From assembly GCA_013289585.1 (NCBI GenBank), contig JABCZR010000010.1, positions 1 through 64,000 of the forward strand: a stretch of 64,000 bases of DNA, written 5' to 3'. Source of the DNA: Acidobacteriota bacterium (GTDB taxonomy: Bacteria; Acidobacteriota; Terriglobia; Acidiferrales; UBA7541). A program made the translations under genes and the position numbers. This document shows, in pieces, positions 25,091-35,041 of this stretch. The notes beneath the pieces were generated by a model that worked only from the letters and a program-made list of their open reading frames with translations, was not told the DNA's origin and did not search any database. Numbering within the stretch: position 1 is the first letter of the stretch; the number at the start of each line of letters is the position of its first letter.

Positions 25091-26806
25091 GTGACTTGGA
25101 CTCAGAACTATGATCCCTTTGGACACTGGTGGCTCTCAACTCTGGTGGCCGCTCTGCCCATCATTGTCTTGCTCGGCTTGCTGGCAGGTCTTAAGGTGCG
25201 AGCTCATCTCTGCGCCGTCGCGGGCGCTGCCACCGCCATCATTTGCGCAATCGCAGTCTTCAAGATGCCGGCGAGCCTCGCAATCAGCAGTTTTTTCTAC
25301 GGCTCCGCGTTCGGCCTCCTCAAGATCGTCTGGATCGTCATCGCCGCTGTCTTTCTGTATGACATTTCCGTCGAAACCGGCCAATTCGAAATCATGAAGC
25401 ACTCTGTCGCCGCCATCACTCCGGATCGCCGATTGCAACTCCTCCTCGTCGCCTTCTGCTTTGGCGCATTCATTGAAGGCTGTGCGGGATTCGGCGCACC
25501 CGTCGCGATCGCTGGCGCGTTCATGATTGGCCTTGGTTTCAAGCCTTTTCAGGCGGCCGCGCTCAACCTCATCGCCAACACCGCGCCCGTCGCCTGGGGC
25601 GCCATCGGCACTCCGGTACATGCACTGGCGAGCGTGACACAGCTTCCCGAGAGCGATTTGAGCGCGATGATCGGTCGCATTCTTCCCATCACCGCCATCA
25701 TTGTCCCGTTCTGGCTGGTTCGCGCCATGGTCAGTTGGGAAGAAACCTTCGAAGTTTTCCCCGCTATCCTCGTCGTTGGTATTTCCTTTGCCGGCACCCA
25801 ATGGTTCTGGGCCAATCACATGGACAGCAATCTCGTAGACATCGCTGCCGGCGTTGTTTCCATGGTTGCCACACTGCTTTTCCTTCGTGTGTGGCAGCCA
25901 AAGCGTATCTGGCGATTCGAAGATGAACGCCAGGAAGATGCCGCCAAGGTAGAGCGCAAGGATGTAGTGAAGCACTACACCGCCGGTCAAACAGCCAAGG
26001 CTTGGTTACCCTTCGCGATCCTCTCCGTCCTCGTGCTCCTCTGGGGATTGCCCACGGTAAAGCTGGCTATGAATCAAGCTACGACGCCTGCGTTCAAGGT
26101 CCTAATGCCTGACGGCAAGCCTCGGCCTGGTGCAGCGGGATGGGACTGGCCGTATTTGCATAACAAAGTGTTTCGAACGGCGCCAGTTGTTGCGAAGGCA
26201 ACGGCCGAAGGTGCGCGCTTCGACTTCAACTGGCTCACAGCTACCGGTACAGGATGCTTTATAGCGGCTATTCTTTCCGGTCTAATCCTCGGCCTCGGGG
26301 TAGGCAAACTCTTCCAAATTTTTGGCAAGACTCTCGTTCGATTGCGGTTCGCCATCGTCGCCATGACTTGCATGCTCGGCCTCGGCTACGTCACCCGCTA
26401 CTCCGGCATGGACGCTGTCTTAGGTCTCGCTTTCACGCGCACCGGCTGGTTCTTTCCCTTCTTCGGTACGTTCATCGGCTGGCTCGGGGTAGCCCTCACG
26501 GGTAGCGACACCTCTTCCAACGTTCTCTTCGGCGGTCTACAGAAAATCACCGCGCAACAGCTTAACCTCAGCCCTATTCTCATGTGCGCTACCAACAGCG
26601 CCGGCGGCGTCATGGGCAAAATGATTGACGCGCAGTCCATCTGCATCGCCACTGCCGCTACCAACCAGGTCGGCAATGAGGGCACCATCTTCCGCTTCGT
26701 TTTCTGGCACTCCGTGGCGCTCGCGGCCATCGTCGGCGTCATCGTCATGATGTACGCCTACGTCTTCCCCCAATTCATCCCCAGTGGGTTGAACTTCATC
26801 CATTGA
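25091..26806 (+). CDS. lctP: L-lactate permease family transporter
   Basis: About 571 residues with 12-14 membrane helices, matching the LctP/LldP family: start TWTQNYDPFGHWWLSTLVAALP, then FGAFIEGCAGFGAPVAIAGAF, ALNLIANTAPVAWGAIGTPV, GSDTSSNVLFGGLQ and the Met/Asn-rich NSAGGVMGKMIDAQSI. It imports lactate, glycolate or related 2-hydroxy acids with protons. GTG at 25091 is preferred to 25073: it follows GGAGG by six bases and matches the family N-terminus. It directly precedes a GlcD/E/F-type oxidase set, a coherent uptake-and-oxidation unit. Confidence 0.93.
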   Translation: MTWTQNYDPFGHWWLSTLVAALPIIVLLGLLAGLKVRAHLCAVAGAATAIICAIAVFKMPASLAISSFFYGSAFGLLKIVWIVIAAVFLYDISVETGQFEIMKHSVAAITPDRRLQLLLVAFCFGAFIEGCAGFGAPVAIAGAFMIGLGFKPFQAAALNLIANTAPVAWGAIGTPVHALASVTQLPESDLSAMIGRILPITAIIVPFWLVRAMVSWEETFEVFPAILVVGISFAGTQWFWANHMDSNLVDIAAGVVSMVATLLFLRVWQPKRIWRFEDERQEDAAKVERKDVVKHYTAGQTAKAWLPFAILSVLVLLWGLPTVKLAMNQATTPAFKVLMPDGKPRPGAAGWDWPYLHNKVFRTAPVVAKATAEGARFDFNWLTATGTGCFIAAILSGLILGLGVGKLFQIFGKTLVRLRFAIVAMTCMLGLGYVTRYSGMDAVLGLAFTRTGWFFPFFGTFIGWLGVALTGSDTSSNVLFGGLQKITAQQLNLSPILMCATNSAGGVMGKMIDAQSICIATAATNQVGNEGTIFRFVFWHSVALAAIVGVIVMMYAYVFPQFIPSGLNFIH

Positions 26807-26836
26807 TGGTGCAAGCTTCTTCTTCCATTCTATGGA

Positions 26837-28294
26837 ATGGAACTTATGGATGCGCGCATTCTTGATGAGCTCCGGGCAATTGTTGACGGCCGCGGCCTGA
26901 TCTCCTCGCCCGAAGAGCTGCACACTTACGAGTGCGATGGTTTGACCAATCTTCGCGTCATGCCCCGCGCCGTCCTATTGCCGACTTCCACTGGGCAAGT
27001 GCAGGCGATCCTCCGCATCTGCCACCGTGAAAAAATCCCTTTCGTCGCGCGCGGTTCCGGCACCGGCTTAAGCGGCGGGGCGCTCCCCGTCGAAAACGGC
27101 GTCGTCATCAGCCTCGCGCGCATGAATCGCATCCTCGAAGTTGACTTCCCTAACGCTCGCGCGGTTGTCGAACCTGGAGTCATCAATCTCGACGTCACCG
27201 CGCGGATCCTCCATAACGAATATTTCTATGCGCCCGACCCCTCTTCGCAATCCATATGCAGCATTGGCGGCAACGTCGCTGAAAATTCCGGCGGTGCGCA
27301 TTGCCTGAAATATGGCTTCACCACCACACACGTCCTGGGCCTCGATGTTGTTCTGCCAGATGGCACACTTGTCCACCTCGGCGGAAAAGCACTGGACGCC
27401 CCCGGCTACGATCTCGCCGGAGTCTTCGTCGGCTCCGAAGGCACGCTTGGCATCGCCACAAAAATCATTCTCCGCATCGTCAAGCGTCCCGAGTGCGTGC
27501 GCACTTTACTCGCCGCTTTTCCTTCCACGAACGAAGCCGGCGCCGCCGTCAGCGGCATCATCGCCGCCGGAATGCTGCCCGCTGCCATCGAGATGATGGA
27601 CAATCTTGCCATTCAAGCGGCTGAAGCTGCGGTCCGCGCCAATTACCCGAACTGTGGCGCCCTGCTCCTGGTGGAACTCGACGGCCCGCTCGCCGAAGTC
27701 GAAACCCTGATGACTCACGTCAACGAGATTTGCCTTTCGAACGGCGCCTCGGAAATTCGCCTCGCTCAATCCGATGCCGAGCGTGCTCTCGTCTGGAAAG
27801 GCCGCAAAGCCGCCTTCGCCGCCATGGGCCGCATTTCTCCCAACTATATCGTGCAAGACGGGGTGATTCCGCGAACCTCTCTTCCCCAAGTGATGGGCGA
27901 AATCGTGCGCCTCAGTCAAGAAGCAGGCCTGCGTGTCGCCAACGTCTTTCATGCCGGCGATGGCAATCTTCATCCTCTGGTTCTCTACGATCGCCGTATC
28001 CCTGGCCAGGAAGAGGCCGCCGAGGCCCTCTCTAGCAATATTCTCGAATTGTGTATCGCCGCCGGGGGTTCCATCACCGGCGAACATGGCGTCGGTGAAG
28101 ACAAAAAGAAAATGATGTCCAAAATGTTCGCCGAGCCCGACTTGTTGACGATGCAGCGCGTCCGCAACGCATTCGATCCTCTTCAACTTTCCAATCCCAC
28201 AAAAATCTTTCCCACGCCGCGCCTCTGCGGTGAAAAACCTGGCAAGTACACTCCGCACCCCCTCGAATCCTCCGGCCTTGCGGAGCGCTTCTAG
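26837..28294 (+). CDS. glcD: Glycolate/D-lactate oxidase FAD subunit (GlcD)
   Basis: 485 residues with an FAD_binding_4 domain (PRAVLLPTSTGQVQAILRIC, then ARGSGTGLSGGALP and SIGGNVAENSGGAHCLKYG) and a FAD-oxidase C-terminal domain (NVFHAGDGNLHPLVLYD; GSITGEHGVGEDKK). This is the catalytic flavoprotein that oxidises glycolate or D-lactate to the 2-oxo acid. It lies 30 bp after the permease and 10 bp before the GlcE gene, so one operon. The ATG at 26837 follows AATGGAA; a second ATG (MDAR) is three codons on. Confidence 0.93.
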   Translation: MELMDARILDELRAIVDGRGLISSPEELHTYECDGLTNLRVMPRAVLLPTSTGQVQAILRICHREKIPFVARGSGTGLSGGALPVENGVVISLARMNRILEVDFPNARAVVEPGVINLDVTARILHNEYFYAPDPSSQSICSIGGNVAENSGGAHCLKYGFTTTHVLGLDVVLPDGTLVHLGGKALDAPGYDLAGVFVGSEGTLGIATKIILRIVKRPECVRTLLAAFPSTNEAGAAVSGIIAAGMLPAAIEMMDNLAIQAAEAAVRANYPNCGALLLVELDGPLAEVETLMTHVNEICLSNGASEIRLAQSDAERALVWKGRKAAFAAMGRISPNYIVQDGVIPRTSLPQVMGEIVRLSQEAGLRVANVFHAGDGNLHPLVLYDRRIPGQEEAAEALSSNILELCIAAGGSITGEHGVGEDKKKMMSKMFAEPDLLTMQRVRNAFDPLQLSNPTKIFPTPRLCGEKPGKYTPHPLESSGLAERF

Positions 28295-28304
28295 TCATTG
28301 ATTT

Positions 28305-29597
28305 ATGGATGCCGCCACTCCATCCCAGCCAGCCACGCTCCACTCATCGTTCCGCTACAAACTCATCTCCTTCATCGGCCCGGAACACGTGCGCGCCACA
28401 AGCGCTGTCGACGCCATCGTCGGTGTCCAGCCAAAAGTCCTCGTCGCGCCGGGCAACGAAAGAGAACTCGCCGAGGTCCTGCGTCTTTCGAATGAAGCCG
28501 GTCTCGCGGTCATCCCGTCCGGCGGCGGCACAAAACGCTGTTGGGGAAATCCCCCATCGCGCGCAGATTTAGTTTTGTCCACCGCTCGCCTGAACGAAAC
28601 CACCGAACACGCCTGGGCTGACCTGACCGTTACCGTCGAAGCCGGATGCACCATTCAAAAACTGCAGGAAGCTCTCGCTGAACACGGCCAACGGCTTGCG
28701 CTCGATCCGCTCTGGCCAGAGAAAGCCACGGTCGGCGGTGTGCTCTCCGCCAACGACAGCGGCGCCCTGCGTCTGCGCTTCGGCGCGCTTCGCGACCTCA
28801 TCATTGGCGTGACGCTCGCCCTTCCCGATGGCACGCTCGCCAGCAGCGGCGGCAAAGTCGTAAAAAACGTTGCGGGCTATGACCTACCCAAGCTCGCCAC
28901 GGGAGCATTCGGCACGCTCGGAGTTATCACCCGCGCCGTTTTTCGTTTGCACCCACTGCCGCGCCATACACGCTCTTTCACCGTTGCCACCTCCACAGGT
29001 GAGGAAACCCGCAGGTTCGTTCAAGCCGTTCAAAATTCAAAGCTCGCACACACCGCGCTCCAAGGCCGCTTCGAAAGCGGCATCTCCCCTTTGGTGGATG
29101 TCCTATTCGAAGGAACTGAGGCCGGACTAAGCGCCCAGGAAGCCCACCTGAAAATCCTCGCCGAAACAAGCGCCGTGACCGAAGCTTCGCCGGAGGTCTG
29201 GAAGGCGCGGCAGGGTCTCTGGTCCTTCACAAAACCGGAGTCTGCCGCGCTCGCGAAATTTAGTATTTTGCCTGCGGAAATTGAGAAATCGATGGAAACA
29301 ATCGCGAAATCCGCAGGCACAAGGCGGCTCCAATGGAAAGCCGTCGTGCAAGCGACCGGAATCGGCTGGCTTCGGTTGGAGGGAGACGCGAAGGACTTGC
29401 GTGTTTCGTTGCAGGAATTGCGTGAACTGTTTGAACGCAGCGCAGGCTCTCTGATCGTGTTCTATCGGCCTGCGGCAATGCCCGCCATCGACACCTGGGG
29501 AGGCGCGGGCGATGCTTTCCCCTTGATGAAAGCTGTGAAGCAGCAGCTCGATCCAAGAAATACCCTGAACCCCGGCCGTTTTGTGGGAGGAATCTGA
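28305..29597 (+). CDS. glcE: Glycolate oxidase FAD-binding subunit (GlcE)
   Basis: 430 residues, a shorter FAD_binding_4 protein: RDELAEVL-like start, IPSGGGTKRCWGNPPSRADLVLSTARLN, TVGGVLSANDSGALRLRFGALRDLIIGV, GGKVVKNVAGYDLPKLATGAFGTLGVIT. It lacks the long C-terminal oxidase domain of GlcD, as is normal for GlcE, which partners GlcD and GlcF. The C-terminus QQLDPRNTLNPGRF is typical. An ATG start 10 bp after glcD. Confidence 0.92.
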   Translation: MDAATPSQPATLHSSFRYKLISFIGPEHVRATSAVDAIVGVQPKVLVAPGNERELAEVLRLSNEAGLAVIPSGGGTKRCWGNPPSRADLVLSTARLNETTEHAWADLTVTVEAGCTIQKLQEALAEHGQRLALDPLWPEKATVGGVLSANDSGALRLRFGALRDLIIGVTLALPDGTLASSGGKVVKNVAGYDLPKLATGAFGTLGVITRAVFRLHPLPRHTRSFTVATSTGEETRRFVQAVQNSKLAHTALQGRFESGISPLVDVLFEGTEAGLSAQEAHLKILAETSAVTEASPEVWKARQGLWSFTKPESAALAKFSILPAEIEKSMETIAKSAGTRRLQWKAVVQATGIGWLRLEGDAKDLRVSLQELRELFERSAGSLIVFYRPAAMPAIDTWGGAGDAFPLMKAVKQQLDPRNTLNPGRFVGGI

Positions 29598-29635
29598 TTT
29601 TATTGGAGTGCGGGGGCCAGGCTCCCGCTTTTACG

Positions 29636-30964
29636 ATGACGAACACATCACCAAACTCACCCAAATCCTCCGCCTTCGACCAGTACCACGCCCCCTCGAA
29701 CGAACTCATCGAAAAGTGTGTCCACTGTGGCTTCTGCCTGCCCGTCTGTCCCACCTATGTCCTGTGGGGCCAGGAGATGGATTCCCCTCGCGGCCGCATC
29801 TATCTGATGAAACTTGCCGGCGACGGCGCCACCGATATGAATCCGAATTGGGTCAGCCACTTCGATAGCTGCCTCGGCTGTATGGCCTGCATGACCGCCT
29901 GCCCTTCCGGCGTGGACTACGGAAAACTCATCGAAGCCACGCGTGCACAAATCGAAAGGAACACCCCGCGCTCGTCTAGCGAAAAACGTCATCGCCACTT
30001 TCTCTTCGAAACCTTTACCAATCCGGAGCGCTTGAAGCGCCTGCGCTTGCCGTTGCTGCTCTATCAAAAATCCGGTTTCCAGGCCGTGGTGCGCGCTTCA
30101 GGTTTGCTGAACTTTCTGCCAAAGAAAATGCAGGCAATGGAAGCGCTGCTTCCGAAACTGGGTCCAAACGAAACCGTAGCCGAAGTCACGCCCGCGATTG
30201 GCGCAAAGCGCCGCCGCGTCGGCCTGCTCCTCGGCTGTGTGCAGCGAGAATTTTTCCCCCAGGTGAATGTGGCCACGGCTCGCGTTCTCGCCGCGGAAGG
30301 TTGTGAAGTCGTCGCACCGCAGGCGCAACCCTGTTGCGGAGCACTCCTCGTTCACGCCGGTGAGGAAGCCGCTGCAATCGAAATGGCAAAGAAAACGATC
30401 GACGTATTCGAAAGCGCAAACGTCGACGCCATCGTCACCAACGCTGCCGGCTGCGGTTCGAACGTGAAAGAGTACGGCCATCTCTTGCGCGACGAGCCGG
30501 AGTATGCCGACCGCGCCAGACGATTCGCAGCCAGATGCAAGGACATCAGCGAAGTTCTCACCGATCTCGATCCGCTTGCCACTCGTCATCCCCTCAAACT
30601 TCGCGTGGCCTTCCACGATTCTTGCCACTTGCAGCATGCACAGGGAGTTCGTTCGCAACCCCGCGCGCTCCTTGCAAATATTCCCGACCTGCAACTTGCC
30701 GAAATCCCCGAAGCCGCCATCTGTTGCGGTTCCGCGGGCATTTACAATCTTGTCCAGCCCGATGCCGCCAATGCCATCGGCGATCGCAAGGCCGCACTCA
30801 TTGCACCTCTGAAAGCCGACGTAATCGCGACGGGAAATCCGGGCTGCGTGCTACAAATTCAAGCTTCTCTAGCAAGGAACGGTCACCGGACTCCGGTAAT
30901 GCATACCATTCAATTGCTCGACGCTTCCATCCGCGGAATCGCGCCAGGGACTCTTCTGAAATAA
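29636..30964 (+). CDS. glcF: Glycolate oxidase iron-sulfur subunit (GlcF)
   Basis: About 442 residues. Two [4Fe-4S] ferredoxin motifs at the N-terminus (CVHCGFCLPVCP and CLGCMACMTACPSG) are followed by two CCG domains (PCCGALLVHAG and ICCGSAGIYNLVQ with CxnC spacing), the HdrB/GlcF fold. It carries electrons from the flavin subunits to quinone. I prefer the ATG at 29636 to the TTG at 29603. It ends nine bases before the convergent MFS gene stop. Confidence 0.93.
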   Translation: MTNTSPNSPKSSAFDQYHAPSNELIEKCVHCGFCLPVCPTYVLWGQEMDSPRGRIYLMKLAGDGATDMNPNWVSHFDSCLGCMACMTACPSGVDYGKLIEATRAQIERNTPRSSSEKRHRHFLFETFTNPERLKRLRLPLLLYQKSGFQAVVRASGLLNFLPKKMQAMEALLPKLGPNETVAEVTPAIGAKRRRVGLLLGCVQREFFPQVNVATARVLAAEGCEVVAPQAQPCCGALLVHAGEEAAAIEMAKKTIDVFESANVDAIVTNAAGCGSNVKEYGHLLRDEPEYADRARRFAARCKDISEVLTDLDPLATRHPLKLRVAFHDSCHLQHAQGVRSQPRALLANIPDLQLAEIPEAAICCGSAGIYNLVQPDAANAIGDRKAALIAPLKADVIATGNPGCVLQIQASLARNGHRTPVMHTIQLLDASIRGIAPGTLLK

Positions 30965-30973
30965 CAGGCGCGC

Positions 30974-32296
30974 CTAGGCCGGTAGAGTCTGCCCGCGCGT
31001 TTCGACACCGAATGGAATAAGTAGCAATCCGATCGCGAACGCGATGGAAGTCAACGCAACGGGAATTCCCAGCGAGCCATAATGCTGCACTCCCGCTCCC
31101 ACGAGAAACGTGATCCCCGCCCCTCCAAACCTCGCAAACGAAGTGCAGAACGCAAACGCGCTCGCGCGGCATTCCGTCGGATATTGTTCCGGCAGCCAAA
31201 GCGTGTAAACGGCGAAATTAGCGCCGCCCAATCCAAGAAAGAACAGACAAACGAAAAACCACGGAAATGCGTCCGCGCCCAGATAAAAAACTTTCCCAAA
31301 GGTCACCGCGATCACCGTGCCCATTAGCGCAAAATAGAAACTCAGTGCCCCGCGTCGCCCCAATTTCTCTGCCAGCCACGGCATCGCCAGGCATCCGAGA
31401 ATCGTCGCAAACGCCACCAGCATCGTTGCTCGCGATGCGAGTTGCGCCGCTTGCGGACCAACACGCCCAGCCGCTTCCGCCAGCGCCGTTACCGCTGCGG
31501 GCACGTATACCGTTCCCGCCCACAATCCGCTGATGGAAGCCAGCATGTAAAGTGAATTCAGAATCGTCCGCCGCCGCCATTCTTTCGAAAATAGCGTCGC
31601 AAACGGCCGCCAGATCTGCCACGTTCGAACGACGCCTTCCTTTTTCTGCCAATGCACCGGTTCCTTCACGCCGTGCCGCACCCAAGCCAGCAGCAAAGCT
31701 GGCAATCCGCCCACCGCGAACATCACTCTCCACGCGTTGTGCCCGAAGTGGCTCCCGATTGCGTAATTCGCCAGCGCCGCCAGAAAAATCCCCACGTAAT
31801 ACCCCGTATGCATGAACCCCGCGCCCGCCCGCCGACGGCTCTCCGGCCACTCCTCCGCCACAAACGTCCCTCCCATGGCCCATTCCCCGCCGATTCCAAT
31901 TCCCGCAAGCAGCCGCAGCCCTGCAAGCTGCCAGACATTGGTCACCAGCGCGCTGAGAAACGTGAACACCGAATACCACACGATCGTCAGCATCAGCGTT
32001 CGAACGCGCCCGAACTTATCTCCAACCGGCCCCCACAGAAACGCGAGTCCCCACCCAATCAGAAAAAGTGCGAACAGCAGTCCGCCATAAAACCCGATGT
32101 TTCCTTTCGTTGCTGCAATTCCGGAACGCGGCAGCAGATCGCGCAGCGACGGCACAAGCACCAGCGCATAAATAAACGAATCCATCCCGTCGAGCGCCCA
32201 TCCTCCCCACGAAGCCCAGAATCCTCGTATCTGATTTCGCGTAAGCGACGCCTCCTGAACAGGCCGCGCTTCGGGTTGGATTGCATCCGTGCTCAT
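30974..32296 (-). CDS. MFS transporter, sugar/carboxylate-type (NanT/JEN-like)
   Basis: 440 residues, 12 helices. The N-terminal WGGWALDGMDSFIYALVLVPSL and loop signature GPVGDKFGRVRTLMLTI, plus GIGIGGEWAMGGTFVAEEWPE, place it in the sialate / aromatic acid / lactate (NanT, JEN, AAHS) group of the major facilitator superfamily. Context (lactate permease, glycolate oxidase, acetyl-CoA synthetase) suggests a carboxylate substrate, but the sequence alone does not decide it. Transcribed convergently to glcF. Confidence 0.85.
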   Translation of the reverse strand: MSTDAIQPEARPVQEASLTRNQIRGFWASWGGWALDGMDSFIYALVLVPSLRDLLPRSGIAATKGNIGFYGGLLFALFLIGWGLAFLWGPVGDKFGRVRTLMLTIVWYSVFTFLSALVTNVWQLAGLRLLAGIGIGGEWAMGGTFVAEEWPESRRRAGAGFMHTGYYVGIFLAALANYAIGSHFGHNAWRVMFAVGGLPALLLAWVRHGVKEPVHWQKKEGVVRTWQIWRPFATLFSKEWRRRTILNSLYMLASISGLWAGTVYVPAAVTALAEAAGRVGPQAAQLASRATMLVAFATILGCLAMPWLAEKLGRRGALSFYFALMGTVIAVTFGKVFYLGADAFPWFFVCLFFLGLGGANFAVYTLWLPEQYPTECRASAFAFCTSFARFGGAGITFLVGAGVQHYGSLGIPVALTSIAFAIGLLLIPFGVETRGQTLPA

Positions 32297-32369
32297 GGCA
32301 GCGGGACTATATCAAAAGCGGTTGTGGCTGAAAGAGCAATTCATCAGCTCGAACTCGCGGAAGAGGCTC

Positions 32370-33137
32370 TCAGCGATACCCTAGAATGAAAAAGTAGATC
32401 GTCATGGCCGTCCCCACCAGAATCACAAAAGCCTTCACCCACGCCTGCGGCAGCTTCTGCGCGTAATGTGCGCTGGAGTAGCCACCCACCAATGATCCGG
32501 CCGTCATCACCATGGCCTGCGGCCACACGATCGCGCCGGTAATAATAAAAGTGATCGCCGCCACACCATTGATGACACCCCCAAGCACCACCTTCAGCTT
32601 GTTCATCGCGTGGATGTCGGTCATCCCCAGCGCCGCCAGCATCGCCAGGTTCATGATCCCGATCCCTCCGCCGAAATACCCGCCGTACACAGCAACTATC
32701 AATTCGAAGATCGACGCTCCCGCCACGGACGCATTGCTGGCATCATGAGAGATACTCGCTGAAATGCGCCCTGTGAGATGCTTGCCGAACGCAAACAGCA
32801 GCGTCGCCCCAAGCAGCAGCCAGGGCAGCACCCGTAGGAATGTCTGCGCCGGCGTCTTGATCAAAAGAAATGCCCCTGCCAGCCCGCCGATCACGCTGGT
32901 AACCACCAGGGGAATCATCACGCGCCGCGCAATATTCAGTTTTTCGCGGTAAGCGCCTCCGCTCGCTGTTGTGCCCACCCACAGCGCGAGTGTGTTCGTG
33001 GCGTTCGCGGGTACAGGAGGCACACCCGTAAAAAGCAGCGCGGGAAATGCTACAAAACTCCCGCCGCCGGCCACCGCGTTGATGGCTCCCCCGAGAGCAC
33101 CCGCAAAAAATAGAAAGATAGCTGTGTGCAGGTTCAA
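32370..33137 (-). CDS. TauE/SafE-family membrane permease
   Basis: 255 residues, eight helices. The two halves show the TauE/SafE repeats: GGAINAVAGGGSFVAFPALLFTG and YGGYFGGGIGIMNLAMLAALG. The family exports or imports sulfite, sulfoacetate, sulfonates or similar small anions. It sits in a cluster for carboxylate use and may move an organic anion here. Its start is divergent from the MHS-type MFS gene with about 290 bp between them; no operator is seen. Confidence 0.85.
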   Translation of the reverse strand: MNLHTAIFLFFAGALGGAINAVAGGGSFVAFPALLFTGVPPVPANATNTLALWVGTTASGGAYREKLNIARRVMIPLVVTSVIGGLAGAFLLIKTPAQTFLRVLPWLLLGATLLFAFGKHLTGRISASISHDASNASVAGASIFELIVAVYGGYFGGGIGIMNLAMLAALGMTDIHAMNKLKVVLGGVINGVAAITFIITGAIVWPQAMVMTAGSLVGGYSSAHYAQKLPQAWVKAFVILVGTAMTIYFFILGYR

Positions 33138-33426
33138 ACCAGAGTTTTATCACGTTTGCCGCTTCTTGCTCCAGCAAGCCCTTTCTTTGCCTCACGAGCC
33201 GGCCGACAACTGATTCTTGACAACACACCCGGACGCGTATATGAACGGGGGCATTCCAGTGCCTTCCCCAGCTGAAGGGCTGGCTCGCCTCCCGTACCGC
33301 GAGTCACAGAGGGCTCCAGCAGGAAGGAATAGCGGCGAAACCATAGGTGTGTCCCGACGCGTCGTTCATGAGGCGACCCGTCTCTGGCACAAATCAGCAC
33401 CAGGTCGAAGTTCAACAGGAGGAAGC

Positions 33427-34890
33427 ATGGCCAGCCGTGCAGACGCAATCGCAATCAGCGGTACCCCCGAATACAGTATCTGGCGGGTGATTTTCGCCTC
33501 CAGCGTTGGCACGATGATCGAATGGTACGACTTCTACATTTTTGGCAGCCTCGCGGCCGTGCTCGCCCTCAAATTCTACCCGCCTGGGAATGACACTTTC
33601 GCCTACATCGCTTACCTCGCGACGTTTGCTGTTGGCTTTCTCGTTCGTCCATTCGGCGCGCTATTTTTCGGCCGTATCGGCGACCTGGTTGGCCGCAAAT
33701 ATGCCTTCCTCGTAACGCTGACCATCATGGGCGGCGCAACCTTTCTGATCGGTCTTCTCCCGGTTTATAAGACTGCTGGCTGGTTCTCTCCCATTACGCT
33801 CATTCTGATCCGCGTCTTGCAAGGCTTGGCGCTTGGTGGTGAGTACGGTGGGGCGGCCGTTTACGTGGCCGAGCATGTTCCCGATAACAAGCGCGGTTTT
33901 TACACCAGCTTCATCCAGATCACGGCCACGCTGGGCCTGTTCGTCTCTCTCATCGTCATTCTGCTCACCCAGCAATCGATGAGCAAGGATGACTTTAGCG
34001 CCTGGGGTTGGCGCATTCCTTTCTTGATCTCCATCATCCTGGTTACTATCTCGCTGTATATTCGCCTAAAGATGAAGGAATCACCCATTTTTACCTCTAT
34101 CAAGACCGCGGGCATGACCTCCACACAGCCTCTAAAGGATGCTTTCGGGAAATGGGAAAATCTCAAGCGCGTCCTTATCTCGCTTTTCGGTGCTACTGCA
34201 GGACAAGGCGTCGTTTGGTATACCGGTCAGTTCTATGCTCTCTTCTATCTCCAGACGATCCTCAAGGTGAACACCAAGACCGCCAACATCATCATCGCCA
34301 TCGCTCTCCTCTGTGCCATGCCCTTCTTCACTCTTTTCGGGGCCCTCTCGGACAAGATCGGCCGCAAGTGGCTCATGATGGGTGCATGTCTGCTCGCGGT
34401 ACTTACGTACATCCCGATCTACAAAGCCATGCAGGCCGCCGCGGGTAACAACGTTGTCACTGTGCAATCCTCAAAAAACAAGGTTACCGGGGCTACCTCT
34501 CTGACCGCTATGACTACTGACCCAGTTACCAGCGCGCTGGTCCCCGCGAAAGAAGCGCCCAACCCGAATGTTCCTATGCTCGTCTTCCTGGTTTTCCTCC
34601 AGGTGATCTACGTCTGCATGGTTTACGGCCCGATCGCTGCCTACCTGGTCGAAGCTTTTCCCGCGAAGATTCGCTATACATCGCTTTCGCTTCCGTATCA
34701 CATAGGCAACGGCGTTTTTGGCGGCCTGTTGCCGCTCATCGGATTATGGAGTTGCGCGGCGACCGGCAACATTCTTGCCGGCCTCTACTACCCGATGATC
34801 GTGGCAAGTCTGACTTTCGTCGTTGGCGGCCTGCTGCTCAAGGAAACCCACGGCACCCTCATCTGGAACGAAGTCGGCGGCATGAAATAA
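33427..34890 (+). CDS. MFS transporter, metabolite:H+ symporter (MHS) family
   Basis: About 487 residues with 12 helices. SSVGTMIEWYDFYIFGSLAAVL is the MHS hallmark (ProP, KgtP, ShiA relatives), with RPFGALFFGRIGDLVGRKYAFL and LALGGEYGGAAVYVAEH. An extra polar loop of about 45 residues (near residue 345, QSSKNKVTGATS to PNPN) interrupts the C-terminal half and resembles loops of acidobacterial members. The ATG at 33427 has AACAGGAGGAA upstream and is chosen over the long extension from 33217. Likely a carboxylate importer upstream of acs. Confidence 0.88.
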   Translation: MASRADAIAISGTPEYSIWRVIFASSVGTMIEWYDFYIFGSLAAVLALKFYPPGNDTFAYIAYLATFAVGFLVRPFGALFFGRIGDLVGRKYAFLVTLTIMGGATFLIGLLPVYKTAGWFSPITLILIRVLQGLALGGEYGGAAVYVAEHVPDNKRGFYTSFIQITATLGLFVSLIVILLTQQSMSKDDFSAWGWRIPFLISIILVTISLYIRLKMKESPIFTSIKTAGMTSTQPLKDAFGKWENLKRVLISLFGATAGQGVVWYTGQFYALFYLQTILKVNTKTANIIIAIALLCAMPFFTLFGALSDKIGRKWLMMGACLLAVLTYIPIYKAMQAAAGNNVVTVQSSKNKVTGATSLTAMTTDPVTSALVPAKEAPNPNVPMLVFLVFLQVIYVCMVYGPIAAYLVEAFPAKIRYTSLSLPYHIGNGVFGGLLPLIGLWSCAATGNILAGLYYPMIVASLTFVVGGLLLKETHGTLIWNEVGGMK

Positions 34891-35041
34891 CCGCGCTCCG
34901 CGGATTGACTGCCGCGTCCCGGCAGTAGCATCATTTTGGGCGGGCAAGCTCATCCGAAACTGGAACTAAGCCTGCCCGAAGCATTCTTTTCCTCGTTATA
35001 GCGTCACATTCGGATTCGATCTTCCAAGGGGAGTTGCCGCC